Notes under the pieces: model-generated | Told to the model about the DNA's origin: nothing | The model's input: the letters and a program-made list of their open reading frames with translations, nothing else | The model's database searches: none | Shown: one piece after another, positions 1 through 8,748 of the stretch | Layout of the letters: the number at the start of each line of letters is the position of its first letter | Position numbering within the stretch: position 1 is the first letter of the stretch | Program-made: the position numbers and the translations under genes | DNA from: JAUIIK01 sp041390865 | GTDB lineage: Bacteria; Chloroflexota; Chloroflexia; Thermomicrobiales; CFX8 | Reading direction: 5' to 3' | Length of the DNA: 64,000 bases | Assembly: GCA_041390865.1 (NCBI GenBank) | Contig: JAWKPC010000012.1 | Coordinates: forward strand, 1-64,000

Positions 1-381
1 GCCGAGGTCGCTGGGCTCGATCCAGCTTCCCACATGTTGGCGTTCGTGGAACCAGCGAATCCGCCCGGCGCTGTAGCGCAACGCTTCCCGAGTTTCTGCG
101 GGCACGGATTCTCTTGCCTGGGTGAACTCCTCAGCAGAGACGCGAAGCTCGTCGAGATCGACCTGGTCGATGGCCTTCGTGTAGTGCCGCAGCGCTTCGT
201 CGCCCTGCTGCCGGACGTCCGCCAGGATGCGGTCAACGACTTGCTCGGCGGTGAGGTCTTCACCGAATACCCGCCGGACTCCCTCGCGCATACCGGGAGA
301 GAGTTCGACCGCGCCCATATTCCGGTCGCTCAAGATGAATTCGGCGCCGGACTTCGGATCGTCGAAGACTCTAATTGGCAT
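1..381 (-). CDS. hisD: Histidinol dehydrogenase, N-terminal part (cut by window edge)
   Basis: The reading frame starts MPIRVFDDPKSG and runs off the window at base 1. The segment around FHERQHVGSWIEP is characteristic of the N-terminal region of histidinol dehydrogenase, the zinc enzyme that oxidises L-histidinol to histidine in the last two steps of the pathway. The ATG at 381 overlaps the last 11 bases of hisG, so the two are almost certainly translationally coupled. Only about 127 of the usual ~430 residues are visible, so the zinc ligands and catalytic His/Glu cannot be checked. Confidence 0.9.
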   Translation of the reverse strand, partial: MPIRVFDDPKSGAEFILSDRNMGAVELSPGMREGVRRVFGEDLTAEQVVDRILADVRQQGDEALRHYTKAIDQVDLDELRVSAEEFTQARESVPAETREALRYSAGRIRWFHERQHVGSWIEPSDLG

Positions 382-1411
382 AGGGATGTCCAGCCTCCCG
401 GCAGATTTCGTCCTTGAGTTTCGCGAACGCGTTCGACTCCGCGCCGAACATGTAATCGGGCGTGCTGACGGTGATGCCGGTCGAGCCGACGCTGCGAAGG
501 TGGTCGACCGCGTCGAGCATGTGGCTCTCCGAGACGATGACTGTCACCGAGAACCAGCCCTTGTCCGAGGCGGTCTTGGCGTGAACCGGTGCAATCGTCG
601 GGCCGCGCTCCCCGGCAAGATCGAGGTTCGAGACGACATGGCGCGCCACGTCCTCCGGTGATTCACCGGGCACGTTGGCGGTTACGACGCGATAGCGGCG
701 GGCTGCCCGCTTCGCTTCACAGTATTCGATGAAGGTCCGTGCACAGTCGAGCCGCTCCGGCGACGTTCCGACGGTCGACTTGCTGGCGATCAGGCAGGCC
801 TGGGCTTTGAGGAGCGTCCCACCGTCGACGATCCGGAGGTGGTTGTCTCGCAGCGTGACGCCGGTCTGGCTGAGATCGACGACGACGTCTGCGTAACCCA
901 ACGCCGGTGCGGCCTCGATGGCTCCGGTCGCGCCGACGAGCGAGAAATAGTTGACCCCGTGGCGATAAAGGAACTCGGTCGTCAAATTCGGGAACTTCGT
1001 CGCTACCCGGAGGTCCCGGCCGTCGCGCTTGAATGCGATCGACAGCTCGGCGAGGTCGTCGATCGTCTGGACATCGAGCCAGTAGTCCGGGATGGCCAGG
1101 ACCAGCTCGCAACGTCGGAATCCAAGATCGAGAATCGTGACGTGGATGTTCGGTTCGTCGTAACCGTGCTCGGCTACGAGATCGTAGCCGGTGATGCCGA
1201 GATCAACGCTCCCGTCGGCGACTTTGTGGACGATGTCCTCAGGTCGCTGGAAGAGCACTTCCGAGCCGGGTACGGTCGGGATGCGGCCGATGTATTGGCG
1301 CGGATTCGGGCGCCAGACACTCAATCCCGCGCTCGAGAGAAATCGATCGCTCTCCTCCTGATAGGTGCCCTTGCTCGAAAGAGCGATTCTCAGAGTCGAA
1401 TCCTGACTCAT
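371..1411 (-). CDS. hisG: ATP phosphoribosyltransferase, long form
   Basis: First committed enzyme of histidine synthesis, joining ATP and PRPP. The protein has 346 residues, longer than the ~290-300 typical of the long HisG class and far longer than the ~210-residue short class. The N-terminal half carries the periplasmic-binding-like catalytic fold with GSVDLGITGYDL and the PRPP loop region EAAPALGYADVVVDL followed by SQTGVTL. The C-terminal ~90 residues (KGWFSVTVIVSESHMLDAVDHL onward) look like the ACT-like regulatory domain that binds histidine in the long form. It lies between hisZ (overlap of 4 bases) and hisD (overlap of 11 bases) in one operon. A long HisG beside a HisZ is unusual, because HisZ normally serves short HisG. 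Confidence 0.92.
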   Translation of the reverse strand: MSQDSTLRIALSSKGTYQEESDRFLSSAGLSVWRPNPRQYIGRIPTVPGSEVLFQRPEDIVHKVADGSVDLGITGYDLVAEHGYDEPNIHVTILDLGFRRCELVLAIPDYWLDVQTIDDLAELSIAFKRDGRDLRVATKFPNLTTEFLYRHGVNYFSLVGATGAIEAAPALGYADVVVDLSQTGVTLRDNHLRIVDGGTLLKAQACLIASKSTVGTSPERLDCARTFIEYCEAKRAARRYRVVTANVPGESPEDVARHVVSNLDLAGERGPTIAPVHAKTASDKGWFSVTVIVSESHMLDAVDHLRSVGSTGITVSTPDYMFGAESNAFAKLKDEICREAGHPYAN

Positions 1412-2874
1412 AGATTCCCCATCCGCTCCGGGCTGATGTTCTCGTCCGCATCGATCTCGCGCCCGTCACTCAACCTCACGAATCGACGGCGGCCTTCGAT
1501 GTGCGTCGCTACTGCCTCGTACCCGTTCCGGGTGGCCCAGCGGCGCGCGGAATTCTCGCTCCGGCCACGTGTGTCGATGACTGCCCGCCAGCCTTCCTCT
1601 CGCAGCTCGGACGCGAACTGGAAGGTCGTCGCGGCGTCTTCTCCGGGAAGAACGAGTATCCGGTGTTCAGTGTCCGGGCTATCCGGCAGATTGCCGGAAA
1701 ACAGCAGCCGATCGAGGCCGATCGAGAATCCGCCTGAGGGCACCTGGTTCCTTGCGCCAAGCTGGCGTGCAAGGTCGTCATAGCGCCCTCCTCCGGCGAT
1801 CTGGAGCCCTGCGTCGGGGCCGGCGTAAACTTCGAATAGCATGCCGGTGTAATACCGTAGGCCCCGGCCAAGGCCGAGGTCGATCCGGATGTTCGCGGCT
1901 TCGAATCCGGATGCCTCGACGATGCGCGTCACCTCGCTCAGCTCGTCGATCGGTCCGGTGTCGAGGTTGCGCTGCTGGACGAGTTCCCGGAGTCGAGGAA
2001 TAGACGACTCGGGCGGACCGGCAGCCTGGATGAGCGCCTCGACGAACGCGACGGCGCCTTCGAGCACGGTGCGGTCGGCACCGCGCCGGCCCTTGTCGAA
2101 CAGTCCATCGACGATCTCCTCGGCGGTCCGGGAGCCGGACTCGAAGTCGACGCCGGACTGGCGCAACAGCTCGACGACGGCCGTGCGATCCAGAGAGTCG
2201 ATCGACACGGATTCGGTCAGGCCATCGCTCTCCGGGATCAGGTGGGATGGGATCACCGTCGCGTCGGCTTCGCCCCGGCGGATTCGCTCCATGCTCCATA
2301 TCAACCAGTCCTGGGTACGGTGGTCGAGTGAGAGTTGATCGAGAAATCCGAGGACGACCCCGATATGGCCGAGGACAAGCGTTGGCTGCTCGACTCCTGC
2401 GGCTCGTACGCAGGACAGCGCCAGCAGGATCGTCTCGGCATCGGCCAGCAGACCGTCAACACCGATCAACTCGCAGCCGAACTCGAAGAATTGCCGGGAA
2501 CGCCCTGCCTGGGGGCTCTCGTAGCGAAAGACAGGTCCGCCGTAGCTCAGACGAACCGGCAGCGGGTCCGACTGCATCGTATCGACGAAGGCGCGCATGA
2601 CCGATGCCGTGTGCTCCGGCCTCAGGGCCAGATCCCGGCCGCGAAAACTGAACTGATAGGTCTGCGCGAGCCGCTCGCCTCCGAGCTTCCGGGCGAACAG
2701 CTCGGCATGCTCGATGACCGGCGTGTCCATCCGGCGGTAGCCGTGCCGGGCAACGAGCCGGGACAACTCGTCTTCGAGCCGGCGCAGCGGCTCCCAGTCA
2801 TCCGGTAGCCGGTCGTAGGTGCCTCGTGGTCTGTCGACCGGCTGGCTGAGGCCGGCTGTCGTTGAACGGTCGAT
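1408..2874 (-). CDS. hisZ: HisZ-like (histidyl-tRNA synthetase-like) regulatory subunit, start codon not canonical
   Basis: Class II synthetase-like fold related to HisRS, found here directly upstream of hisG. Visible are motif 2 (FRYESPQAGRSRQFFEFGCE), the HisZ-style LGHIGV segment, the HisA-like region GLGRGLRYYTG and motif 3 (GGGRYDDLARQLG). A degenerate anticodon-binding-like domain fills the last ~90 residues. The first ATG/GTG/TTG in frame is the TTG at 2766, but family-like sequence (PRGTYDRLPDDWEPLRRLEDEL) continues upstream to an AAAGGAG site followed at ideal spacing by ATC at 2874. I therefore place the start at 2874, as a rare ATC initiator or a sequencing error in ATG. A true HisRS cannot be fully excluded, but the context favours HisZ. 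Confidence 0.8.
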   Translation of the reverse strand: MDRSTTAGLSQPVDRPRGTYDRLPDDWEPLRRLEDELSRLVARHGYRRMDTPVIEHAELFARKLGGERLAQTYQFSFRGRDLALRPEHTASVMRAFVDTMQSDPLPVRLSYGGPVFRYESPQAGRSRQFFEFGCELIGVDGLLADAETILLALSCVRAAGVEQPTLVLGHIGVVLGFLDQLSLDHRTQDWLIWSMERIRRGEADATVIPSHLIPESDGLTESVSIDSLDRTAVVELLRQSGVDFESGSRTAEEIVDGLFDKGRRGADRTVLEGAVAFVEALIQAAGPPESSIPRLRELVQQRNLDTGPIDELSEVTRIVEASGFEAANIRIDLGLGRGLRYYTGMLFEVYAGPDAGLQIAGGGRYDDLARQLGARNQVPSGGFSIGLDRLLFSGNLPDSPDTEHRILVLPGEDAATTFQFASELREEGWRAVIDTRGRSENSARRWATRNGYEAVATHIEGRRRFVRLSDGREIDADENISPERMGNL

Positions 2875-2922
2875 GATTACTCCTTTGTCAGACTGGCTAA
2901 CGCCAACTCCTCGATTAGTTTG

Positions 2923-5376
2923 CTACGTTCGCAGAGTCCCGCCAACCTCACGGCTGATGGATTTTCCGATCCGGTCGCGCGCCCGCTCGATCTCTTGCTC
3001 GGCCGGCTGGCGGTCCGGAGCGGAGAAGGTGACGCGATAGGCCATGCTCTTGGTCCCTGCCGATACGTTCTCGCCTCGATAGACATCGAACAGCGTGACG
3101 TCCGTTGCCAGAGGCCCCGCACCGGAGCGAATCGCGGATTCGACCTGGGCGGCGGCGACGTCCTCGTCCACGACGATGGCGAAGTCCTGCTGGATCGGCT
3201 GGTATCGTCCGACCGGCGTCACGTTCCAGGGCGCGTTCAGATTCTCGGCGAAGGCTTCGAGGTCGATCTCGGCGACGGCCACCCGCGAGTCGATGCCGAA
3301 GTGCGCGGCGACGCGAGGATGGAGCTCGCCGAGGACCCCGATCTGGAGACCGTCGAGGTCGATTGCGGCAGATCGGCCGGGATGCAGGGATGGGTGCTCG
3401 ACCGCGGCAAAGGTCGCGTCCGCGCCGCCAAGCCGGGTCAGCAGGTGCTCGACCACGCCCTTGATGTCGAAGTAGTCGATCGCGTCGCTCTCGTTGGCGT
3501 AGATGCTGAACGGCTCCCGCGCGCCTGACATCACAATCGTCACGGCACGCCGCTCGTCGGGCAGATTGTCGAGCCCCTCCGGCTGGTAGGTGCGGGCGGT
3601 CTCGAAGACCCGGACGCTCTCGCTGAACTTCAGATTTTCGCTGACGATCTTGAGGATCGACGGGAGCATCGTCGGGCGCATCAGGACCCAGTCGGATCTC
3701 AGCGGGTTGGATGCCCGGACATAGGTTTGCTCCGGACGGGAGTAGCCGCCGAGCACCTCCGGGACCCCATCGCCGTTCGGTGAGAGCGCCAGGAGGTCGT
3801 CATCGCTGATCATCGTGTAGGTCTGGACCTGGAAGAGCCCGGCTTCGACCAGGGCGTTCTGGGCGATCTGGTCGGTCAATCGCTCCGGCGCCCGTGAGAC
3901 GGGAACGGACGTCCCGGTGATCTGCGTTTCCGGAATGTGTTCGTAGCCGTGGATGCGGATTACTTCCTCGACAAGGTCCGCGGCAATGTTGATGTCATTG
4001 CGGTAGGTCGGGACGCTGGCGACGATGACGGACTCGCCGTTGATCTCTTCGACGCTGGGTTCCAGATCCAGCCGCTGAAGGATCTCGGTAACCCGCTCGA
4101 CCGGCACGGTCATGCCGAGCAGCCGTTCGATCTCGGAGTACTTCATCGAGACCTGGCGGCGCTGGCGCGGCCGGAGGAACTGGTCGGCGAACGCGATCAT
4201 CCGCGCCCCTGGGTCTACCTGCTGCACCAGTTCAGCGTACCGCTGGGCAGCGACGGACGCGCCGTTCGGGTCGATGTCGCGCCCGAAACGGGCGCTGGCG
4301 TCCGAGCTCAGCCGCAACTGCCGGCTCGTGCGTCGAATCGACTTCGACTCGAACCATGCCGATTCGAGAAGCACGCGATTGGTCTCGTCCGATACCTCGG
4401 TGTCGACGCCGCCCATGATCCCGGCGATCGCGACGGCCCGATCTCGGTCCGCAATGACCAGTGACTCGCCGTCGAGCTCGCGGTCGACATGGTCGATCGT
4501 CATGATCGTCTCGCCGGGTTCGGCAAGGCGAACGATGATCTCGTCGCTCGCGAGCTTGTCGGCGTCGAACGGGTGAGTCGGGTGGCCCAGTTCGAGCATG
4601 ATGTAGTTGGAGATGTCGACGTAGTTATTGATCGGTCGGAGCTCGGCGGCGATAAGCCGCCGCTGCAGCCATCCGGGGGACGGCTCGATCGTGACATTTT
4701 CGAACATCGTGTAGGTGAACCGACCGCAGTGGTCGGGCGCGTCGATAGTTACTCTGTCATCCCGGCGCTCCAGGCTTGACAGGTCGGCAAGGGCTGGTTC
4801 GATCACATCCTGACCGAGGATAGCGGCCAGCTCGCGGGCAATCCCGACGACTGAGAAGGCGTGGACGAGGTTTGGAGTGATCTCGAACTCGATGACCTGA
4901 TCACCGAGATAGTCCGCCAGCGGGGCGCCGACCGGCGCGTCATCGTCGAGTACGAGAATCCCCTCGTGCTCGTCGGACAGGCCCAGCTCTTTCTCGGAGC
5001 AGACCATGCCTGCGGACTCGACGCCACGGATCTTGCTTGGCTTGAGGGTCCGGTATTTGAACTCGTCGGCGTAGGCGTCGATCAGCCGGGCACCGGCGAG
5101 AGCGAGGACGACTTTTTGCCCTTCGGCGATGTTGGGCGCGCCGGTGACGACCGTGATCTCATGCTCCCCGGCGACGACGCGCGGGAGCGTCAGCCTGTCC
5201 GCGTTGGGATGTGGATCGACGCTGACGACCTCGCCGACGTAGACGTTGTCCCATGTCTCGCCGATGCGTTCGATGTTCTCGGCCTCGAGACCAGCCATCG
5301 TCATCCGCCGGGCGATCTCCTCGGCGCTCAGGTCGGTCTTGACGAACTCTTTCAACCACTTGACGGGAACTTTCAT
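2923..5376 (-). CDS. pheT: Phenylalanyl-tRNA synthetase beta subunit
   Basis: An 817-residue protein, the usual size for bacterial PheT. It starts MKVPVKWLKEFV and carries in order the tRNA-binding (EMAP/OB) domain (VGEVVSVDPHPNADRL at ~48-63), B3/B4 editing region, B5 domain, the catalytic-like core and the C-terminal ferredoxin-fold anticodon-binding domain (PIQQDFAIVVDEDV). With PheS it forms the (alpha-beta)2 enzyme charging tRNA-Phe. It sits 9 bases downstream of pheS, so it is co-transcribed and governed by the T-box leader upstream of pheS. The frame is clean throughout. Confidence 0.97.
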   Translation of the reverse strand: MKVPVKWLKEFVKTDLSAEEIARRMTMAGLEAENIERIGETWDNVYVGEVVSVDPHPNADRLTLPRVVAGEHEITVVTGAPNIAEGQKVVLALAGARLIDAYADEFKYRTLKPSKIRGVESAGMVCSEKELGLSDEHEGILVLDDDAPVGAPLADYLGDQVIEFEITPNLVHAFSVVGIARELAAILGQDVIEPALADLSSLERRDDRVTIDAPDHCGRFTYTMFENVTIEPSPGWLQRRLIAAELRPINNYVDISNYIMLELGHPTHPFDADKLASDEIIVRLAEPGETIMTIDHVDRELDGESLVIADRDRAVAIAGIMGGVDTEVSDETNRVLLESAWFESKSIRRTSRQLRLSSDASARFGRDIDPNGASVAAQRYAELVQQVDPGARMIAFADQFLRPRQRRQVSMKYSEIERLLGMTVPVERVTEILQRLDLEPSVEEINGESVIVASVPTYRNDINIAADLVEEVIRIHGYEHIPETQITGTSVPVSRAPERLTDQIAQNALVEAGLFQVQTYTMISDDDLLALSPNGDGVPEVLGGYSRPEQTYVRASNPLRSDWVLMRPTMLPSILKIVSENLKFSESVRVFETARTYQPEGLDNLPDERRAVTIVMSGAREPFSIYANESDAIDYFDIKGVVEHLLTRLGGADATFAAVEHPSLHPGRSAAIDLDGLQIGVLGELHPRVAAHFGIDSRVAVAEIDLEAFAENLNAPWNVTPVGRYQPIQQDFAIVVDEDVAAAQVESAIRSGAGPLATDVTLFDVYRGENVSAGTKSMAYRVTFSAPDRQPAEQEIERARDRIGKSISREVGGTLRT

Positions 5377-5385
5377 CGAAACCTC

Positions 5386-6438
5386 CTAGAGCCGCGCACG
5401 CTGAAACTGACGCAGGAAGCGCAGGTCGTTCTGGTAGAAGCTACGGATGTCGTTGATGCCGTAGCGGAGCATCGTCAGCCGGTCGATACCCATTCCGAAT
5501 GCCCAGCCGCTGTAAATCTCCGGATCGTAACCCGCCCAGGCCAGAACGTTCGGATGGACCATGCCCGCGCCGAGAATCTCGATCCAGCCGGTGCCGCTAC
5601 AAACGCGGCATCCCTTGCCGTCGCAGAACGGGCAGTCGATCGACAGATCGACGCCGGGTTCGACGAAGGGGAAGTAGTCGCAGCGGAACCGGACTTTCCG
5701 GGCCGCGCCGAAGATCTGGCGAGCGAACTCGGCAAGCGTGCCCTTCAGATCGGCCATCGTGATGTGCTTGTCGACGGCGAGGCCCTCGATCTGCTGGAAG
5801 TGCCACTCGTGGGTCGCGTCCTGGGCTTCGTATCGGTAGCAGCGTCCCGGAACGATGACGCGCACCGGCGGATCCTGGGAGAGCATCGTGCGCACCTGCA
5901 TCGGCGAGGTGTGAGGCCGAAGGGTTATCTCTTCGTTGTCGGACTCGATGAAGATCGTGTCCCAGACATCGCGTGCGGGATGGTCCTTGGGAATGTTCAG
6001 CATGTCGAAGCTGTAGCGTCCGAATTCGACCTCGGGACCCTCAACAACCTGGAAGCCGAGATGGGCGAAGACGTCCATCGCCTCGCGCTGCATCTGGGTC
6101 AATGGATGGAGCCCGCCGGCGGGCTGTTTGCGGCCCGGCAGGGTGACGTCGACTCGTTCCTGAACGAGACGCTCGTCGAGTGCCTCGGACCGAACGCTAT
6201 CCTGGCGCGCCGTGAAGGCCTCTTCGAGCTCCTGGCGCAAGACGTTGAGAGCCTGACCCGCGCCGGGACGCTCCTCTTTCGGGAGTTGTCCGATGCTGCG
6301 CAGAGCCTGGCTGAGCGATCCCTGGCGTCCGAGCACCTCGCTGTGCCACGTAGAGAGCTCGTCTTGATTACTCGCGAGCTTCAAGCTCGCCAGCGCCTGA
6401 TCGCGTAACTCACTCGCCGTCGGCGATGTTGCATTCAT
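5386..6438 (-). CDS. pheS: Phenylalanyl-tRNA synthetase alpha subunit
   Basis: A 350-residue catalytic subunit starting MNATSPTASELRDQAL. It has an N-terminal coiled-coil arm, motif 2 region (CYRYEAQDATHEWHFQQIEG), a CPFC...CRVC zinc-ribbon-like insertion just before GWIEILGAGMVHPNVL, and motif 3 (GWAFGMGIDRLTMLRYGI). The cysteine-rich insertion is seen in a subset of bacterial PheS proteins. The ATG is preceded by a GGAGGACTCC-type ribosome site. The gene follows the T-box leader and precedes pheT. Confidence 0.97.
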   Translation of the reverse strand: MNATSPTASELRDQALASLKLASNQDELSTWHSEVLGRQGSLSQALRSIGQLPKEERPGAGQALNVLRQELEEAFTARQDSVRSEALDERLVQERVDVTLPGRKQPAGGLHPLTQMQREAMDVFAHLGFQVVEGPEVEFGRYSFDMLNIPKDHPARDVWDTIFIESDNEEITLRPHTSPMQVRTMLSQDPPVRVIVPGRCYRYEAQDATHEWHFQQIEGLAVDKHITMADLKGTLAEFARQIFGAARKVRFRCDYFPFVEPGVDLSIDCPFCDGKGCRVCSGTGWIEILGAGMVHPNVLAWAGYDPEIYSGWAFGMGIDRLTMLRYGINDIRSFYQNDLRFLRQFQRARL

Positions 6439-6464
6439 CTGGAGTCCTCCCTGAATTCGATGTC

Positions 6465-6499
6465 AAATAGAAACGCCCCTCGTTCAGGGACGAGGGGCG
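6465..6499 (-). terminator. Attenuator terminator of the pheST T-box
   Basis: Minus-strand hairpin CGCCCCTCGT / ACGAGGGGCG with a 6-base loop, followed by TTTCTATTT. It lies just after the T-box motif and before the pheS ribosome site, the expected place for the tRNA-controlled terminator. Confidence 0.9.
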
Positions 6500-6760
6500 C
6501 CACGCGTTACCACCCTGGTTCGGCCGCGCACATCGCGGCCGCACTCTGTTGATCAGCGGAGATAGAGAAATTCAACGGGCTGATCACTGCCTGATAACGG
6601 GAAGCGCCCGGAACCAGCTACTGAATCAATCGATCGTTCACCGGTCGGCTCGGGAGTGAATGCCCGGGTCTCTTCGATATCGCTTCCAGCAAGCTGCGAT
6701 ATCTCTCTGGGGCGAGGAAAGCGGGCCTGTCTCCGTCGACGCCGTTCTATTATTGGCGAG
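6465..6760 (-). promoter_or_regulatory. T-box riboswitch leader of pheST, UUC specifier
   Basis: On the minus strand the leader holds an AGAGAG element (about 6704-6699), a stem I-like helix (GATATCGC...GCGATATC), a specifier-loop-like stretch with TTC followed by A (TTC at 6660-6658), and the conserved T-box sequence AGGGTGGTAACGCG at 6517-6503. The last can form the antiterminator. An intrinsic terminator follows at once. T-box leaders sense uncharged tRNA by pairing with the specifier and the CCA end. UUC is a Phe codon, which matches the downstream pheS-pheT. The T-box core is unmistakable; the exact limits and the specifier assignment are my reading of the folding. Confidence 0.9.
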
Positions 6761-6766
6761 AGTATA
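6761..6766 (-). promoter_or_regulatory. Probable -10 box for pheST transcript
   Basis: TATACT on the minus strand immediately upstream of the T-box leader. The -35 (about ATTTCA at 6789-6784) is weak, so only the -10 is supported. Confidence 0.5.
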
Positions 6767-6818
6767 GCAGGGCTATTCGCCGATGAAATCCGTGGATACA
6801 GACAAGTGAGGACGAACC

Positions 6819-8108
6819 ATGGCTATTCTTGACGCTCGCATCGCCGGAATCCGGGGCCGCGAGATTCTCGATTCGCGCGGCAACCCGACAATCGAGGTTG
6901 ATGTCATTCTCGATGACGGTCACGCCGGCCGGGCCGCCGTCCCGTCCGGTGCTTCGACCGGCGCCCACGAGGCGCTGGAGCTCCGCGACGGCGATGATCG
7001 GTATGGCGGGAAGGGCGTTCGGCAGGCTGTCGAGAACATCAACTCCAGGATCGCCCCGGAGCTGGTAGGCCGTAGCCCGTTCAACCAGCGGGCGCTGGAC
7101 GAGCGCATGATCGCGCTCGATGGGACCGCGTCAAAGGCGAATCTCGGCGCGAACGCTGTGCTCGGCGTGTCGCTGGCGGCGGCGAGGGCCGCGGCTGCGT
7201 CAGCAGGGCTTCCGCTCTACCGGTATCTTGGCGGGCCGGCGGCGACGACGCTGCCTGTGCCGATGTGCAACATCCTCAACGGCGGGGCGCACGCCTTCGG
7301 ATCGACCGTCGACATGCAGGAATTCATGGTCATGCCGATTGCCGCGCCGTCGTTCCGTGAGGGCATACGCTGGTCGGCGGAGATTTTCCACACCTTGAAG
7401 TCCACACTGGCGGACAGCGGCTACAGCACGGCAGTCGGCGATGAGGGCGGCTATGCCCCGAGCCTTGGGTCCAACATCGAAGCGCTCGAGCTGATCTCGG
7501 CGGCGATCGAGAAGGCCGGGTACCAGCTTGGCGATCAGATCCAGATCGCGCTCGACCCGGCTTCGACCGAGTTCTACGAGGATGGCATCTATACGCTGAA
7601 AGGCGAAGGAACATCGTTCTCGTCGGCGGAGCTGATCGACTGGTATGCCGAGGCGGTGGACCGCTTCCCGATCATCTCGATCGAAGATGGGCTTGCCGAG
7701 GATGACTGGGCGGGCTGGACGGCGATGACAGAGCGGATGGGCGACCGCGTCCAGCTCGTCGGTGACGACCTGCTCGTGACCAACGTCGACCGACTGCAGC
7801 GGAGCATTGACGAGAAGGCCGGAAACGCGATTCTGATCAAGGTCAATCAGATCGGCACGTTGACCGAGTCTCTCGATGCGATCGATCTGGCGCGGCGCAA
7901 CGGCTTCGCCTCGGTGATCTCGCATCGATCGGGAGAGACGGCCGACTCGTTCATCGCTGATCTTGTGGTTGCCACGGGCGCCCGGCAGATCAAGACCGGG
8001 GCGCCGTCGCGGATGGACCGGGTCGAGAAGTACAACCAGTTGCTGCGAATTGAAGAAGAACTCGGCGATTCCGCGATCTATCCCGGCCGCTCCGCGTTCA
8101 ATCTCTAG
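6819..8108 (+). CDS. eno: Enolase
   Basis: A 429-residue enzyme converting 2-phosphoglycerate to phosphoenolpyruvate. The N-terminal signature GREILDSRGNPTIEV, the region SGASTGAHEALELRD, the catalytic Glu in AVGDEGGYAP, the Mg ligands, the catalytic Lys in ILIKVNQIGT (about residue 337) and SHRSGETADSFIADL are all present. Length is normal. Start ATG follows GAGGACGAACC. It is transcribed divergently from pheST. The next glycolytic enzyme, gpmI, lies 0.6 kb away on the other strand. Confidence 0.98.
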   Translation: MAILDARIAGIRGREILDSRGNPTIEVDVILDDGHAGRAAVPSGASTGAHEALELRDGDDRYGGKGVRQAVENINSRIAPELVGRSPFNQRALDERMIALDGTASKANLGANAVLGVSLAAARAAAASAGLPLYRYLGGPAATTLPVPMCNILNGGAHAFGSTVDMQEFMVMPIAAPSFREGIRWSAEIFHTLKSTLADSGYSTAVGDEGGYAPSLGSNIEALELISAAIEKAGYQLGDQIQIALDPASTEFYEDGIYTLKGEGTSFSSAELIDWYAEAVDRFPIISIEDGLAEDDWAGWTAMTERMGDRVQLVGDDLLVTNVDRLQRSIDEKAGNAILIKVNQIGTLTESLDAIDLARRNGFASVISHRSGETADSFIADLVVATGARQIKTGAPSRMDRVEKYNQLLRIEEELGDSAIYPGRSAFNL

Positions 8109-8302
8109 GCCAGCCGCGAGCAAACCGAGGGCTGCGGATAGCTGCCGGACAGCAGGCGTTCTAGCCACCCCGCGTGTTGCTGCTCGTGACGTGGCGTGCC
8201 GTCACAGTGTACGATCACGATGTAGCGCAATTTGAAGTCTGGAAACGCACGGCAAGCCGCGCCGGCCGTGCCGGCGTCCGTTGCTCGTGGAGGTGGGCGG
8301 TC

Positions 8303-8723
8303 ATGAGGGCATACGAGTCGAGTGCTGAGATCGACGCGCCGGCGGAGGATGTCTGGGCGGTGCTGGTCGACGGGCCGAACTATACGTCCTGGGAATCAGG
8401 CGTCGAGAAATTCGAAGGCGCGATAGCGCCGGGGAGCACGATCAGGGTCTATTCCGAAGCCGCGTCAGGACGGGCGTTCCCGGTCAAAGTCGTTGAACTC
8501 GAGCCATCCCGCAGGATGACCTGGGAGAGCGGGATGCCGCTGGGACTGTTCAAGGGTCGCCGGACATTCAGCCTGACTACCAAGTGGCGCCAAGACGCGA
8601 TTTCACATGCGCGAGGAGTTCACCGGGCCGCTGTTGCCGTTGATCGGCCGCTCGATTCCCGATCTTCAGCCCACCTTCGACAAGTTTGCGAGTGGCCTGA
8701 AGGGGCGGGCCGAATCCCGTTAG
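8303..8723 (+). CDS. SRPBCC/polyketide-cyclase-like protein, frameshifted
   Basis: Starts MRAYESSAEIDAPAEDVWAV, the typical opening of a START/SRPBCC hydrophobic-ligand-binding fold, continuing with TSWESGVEKFEGAI, LEPSRRMTWESGMPLGL and FKGRRTFSLTTK. After AAG at 8582-8584 one extra T (8585) shifts the frame. In the +1 frame the family continues as GAKTRFHMREEF...GPLLPLIGRSIPDL...FASGLKGRAESR and stops at 8723. The gene is therefore about 140 residues with one insertion, either a sequencing error or a recent mutation. Ligand unknown. A GTGGAGG site precedes the ATG. Confidence 0.75.
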
Positions 8724-8748
8724 AGTCGCGCCATATGGCGCGAGGGCG

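Noticed and set aside
839..1783. 314-codon frame opposite hisG/hisZ
   Set aside because: Antisense shadow crossing two real genes.
1408..2874. Histidyl-tRNA synthetase
   Set aside because: HisA-like box and motif-2 neighbours deviate, the LGHIGV segment is HisZ-like, and the gene overlaps hisG. Not fully excluded.
4861..6408. 515-codon frame opposite pheT/pheS
   Set aside because: Spans the junction of two real genes on the other strand; composition is that of an antisense shadow.
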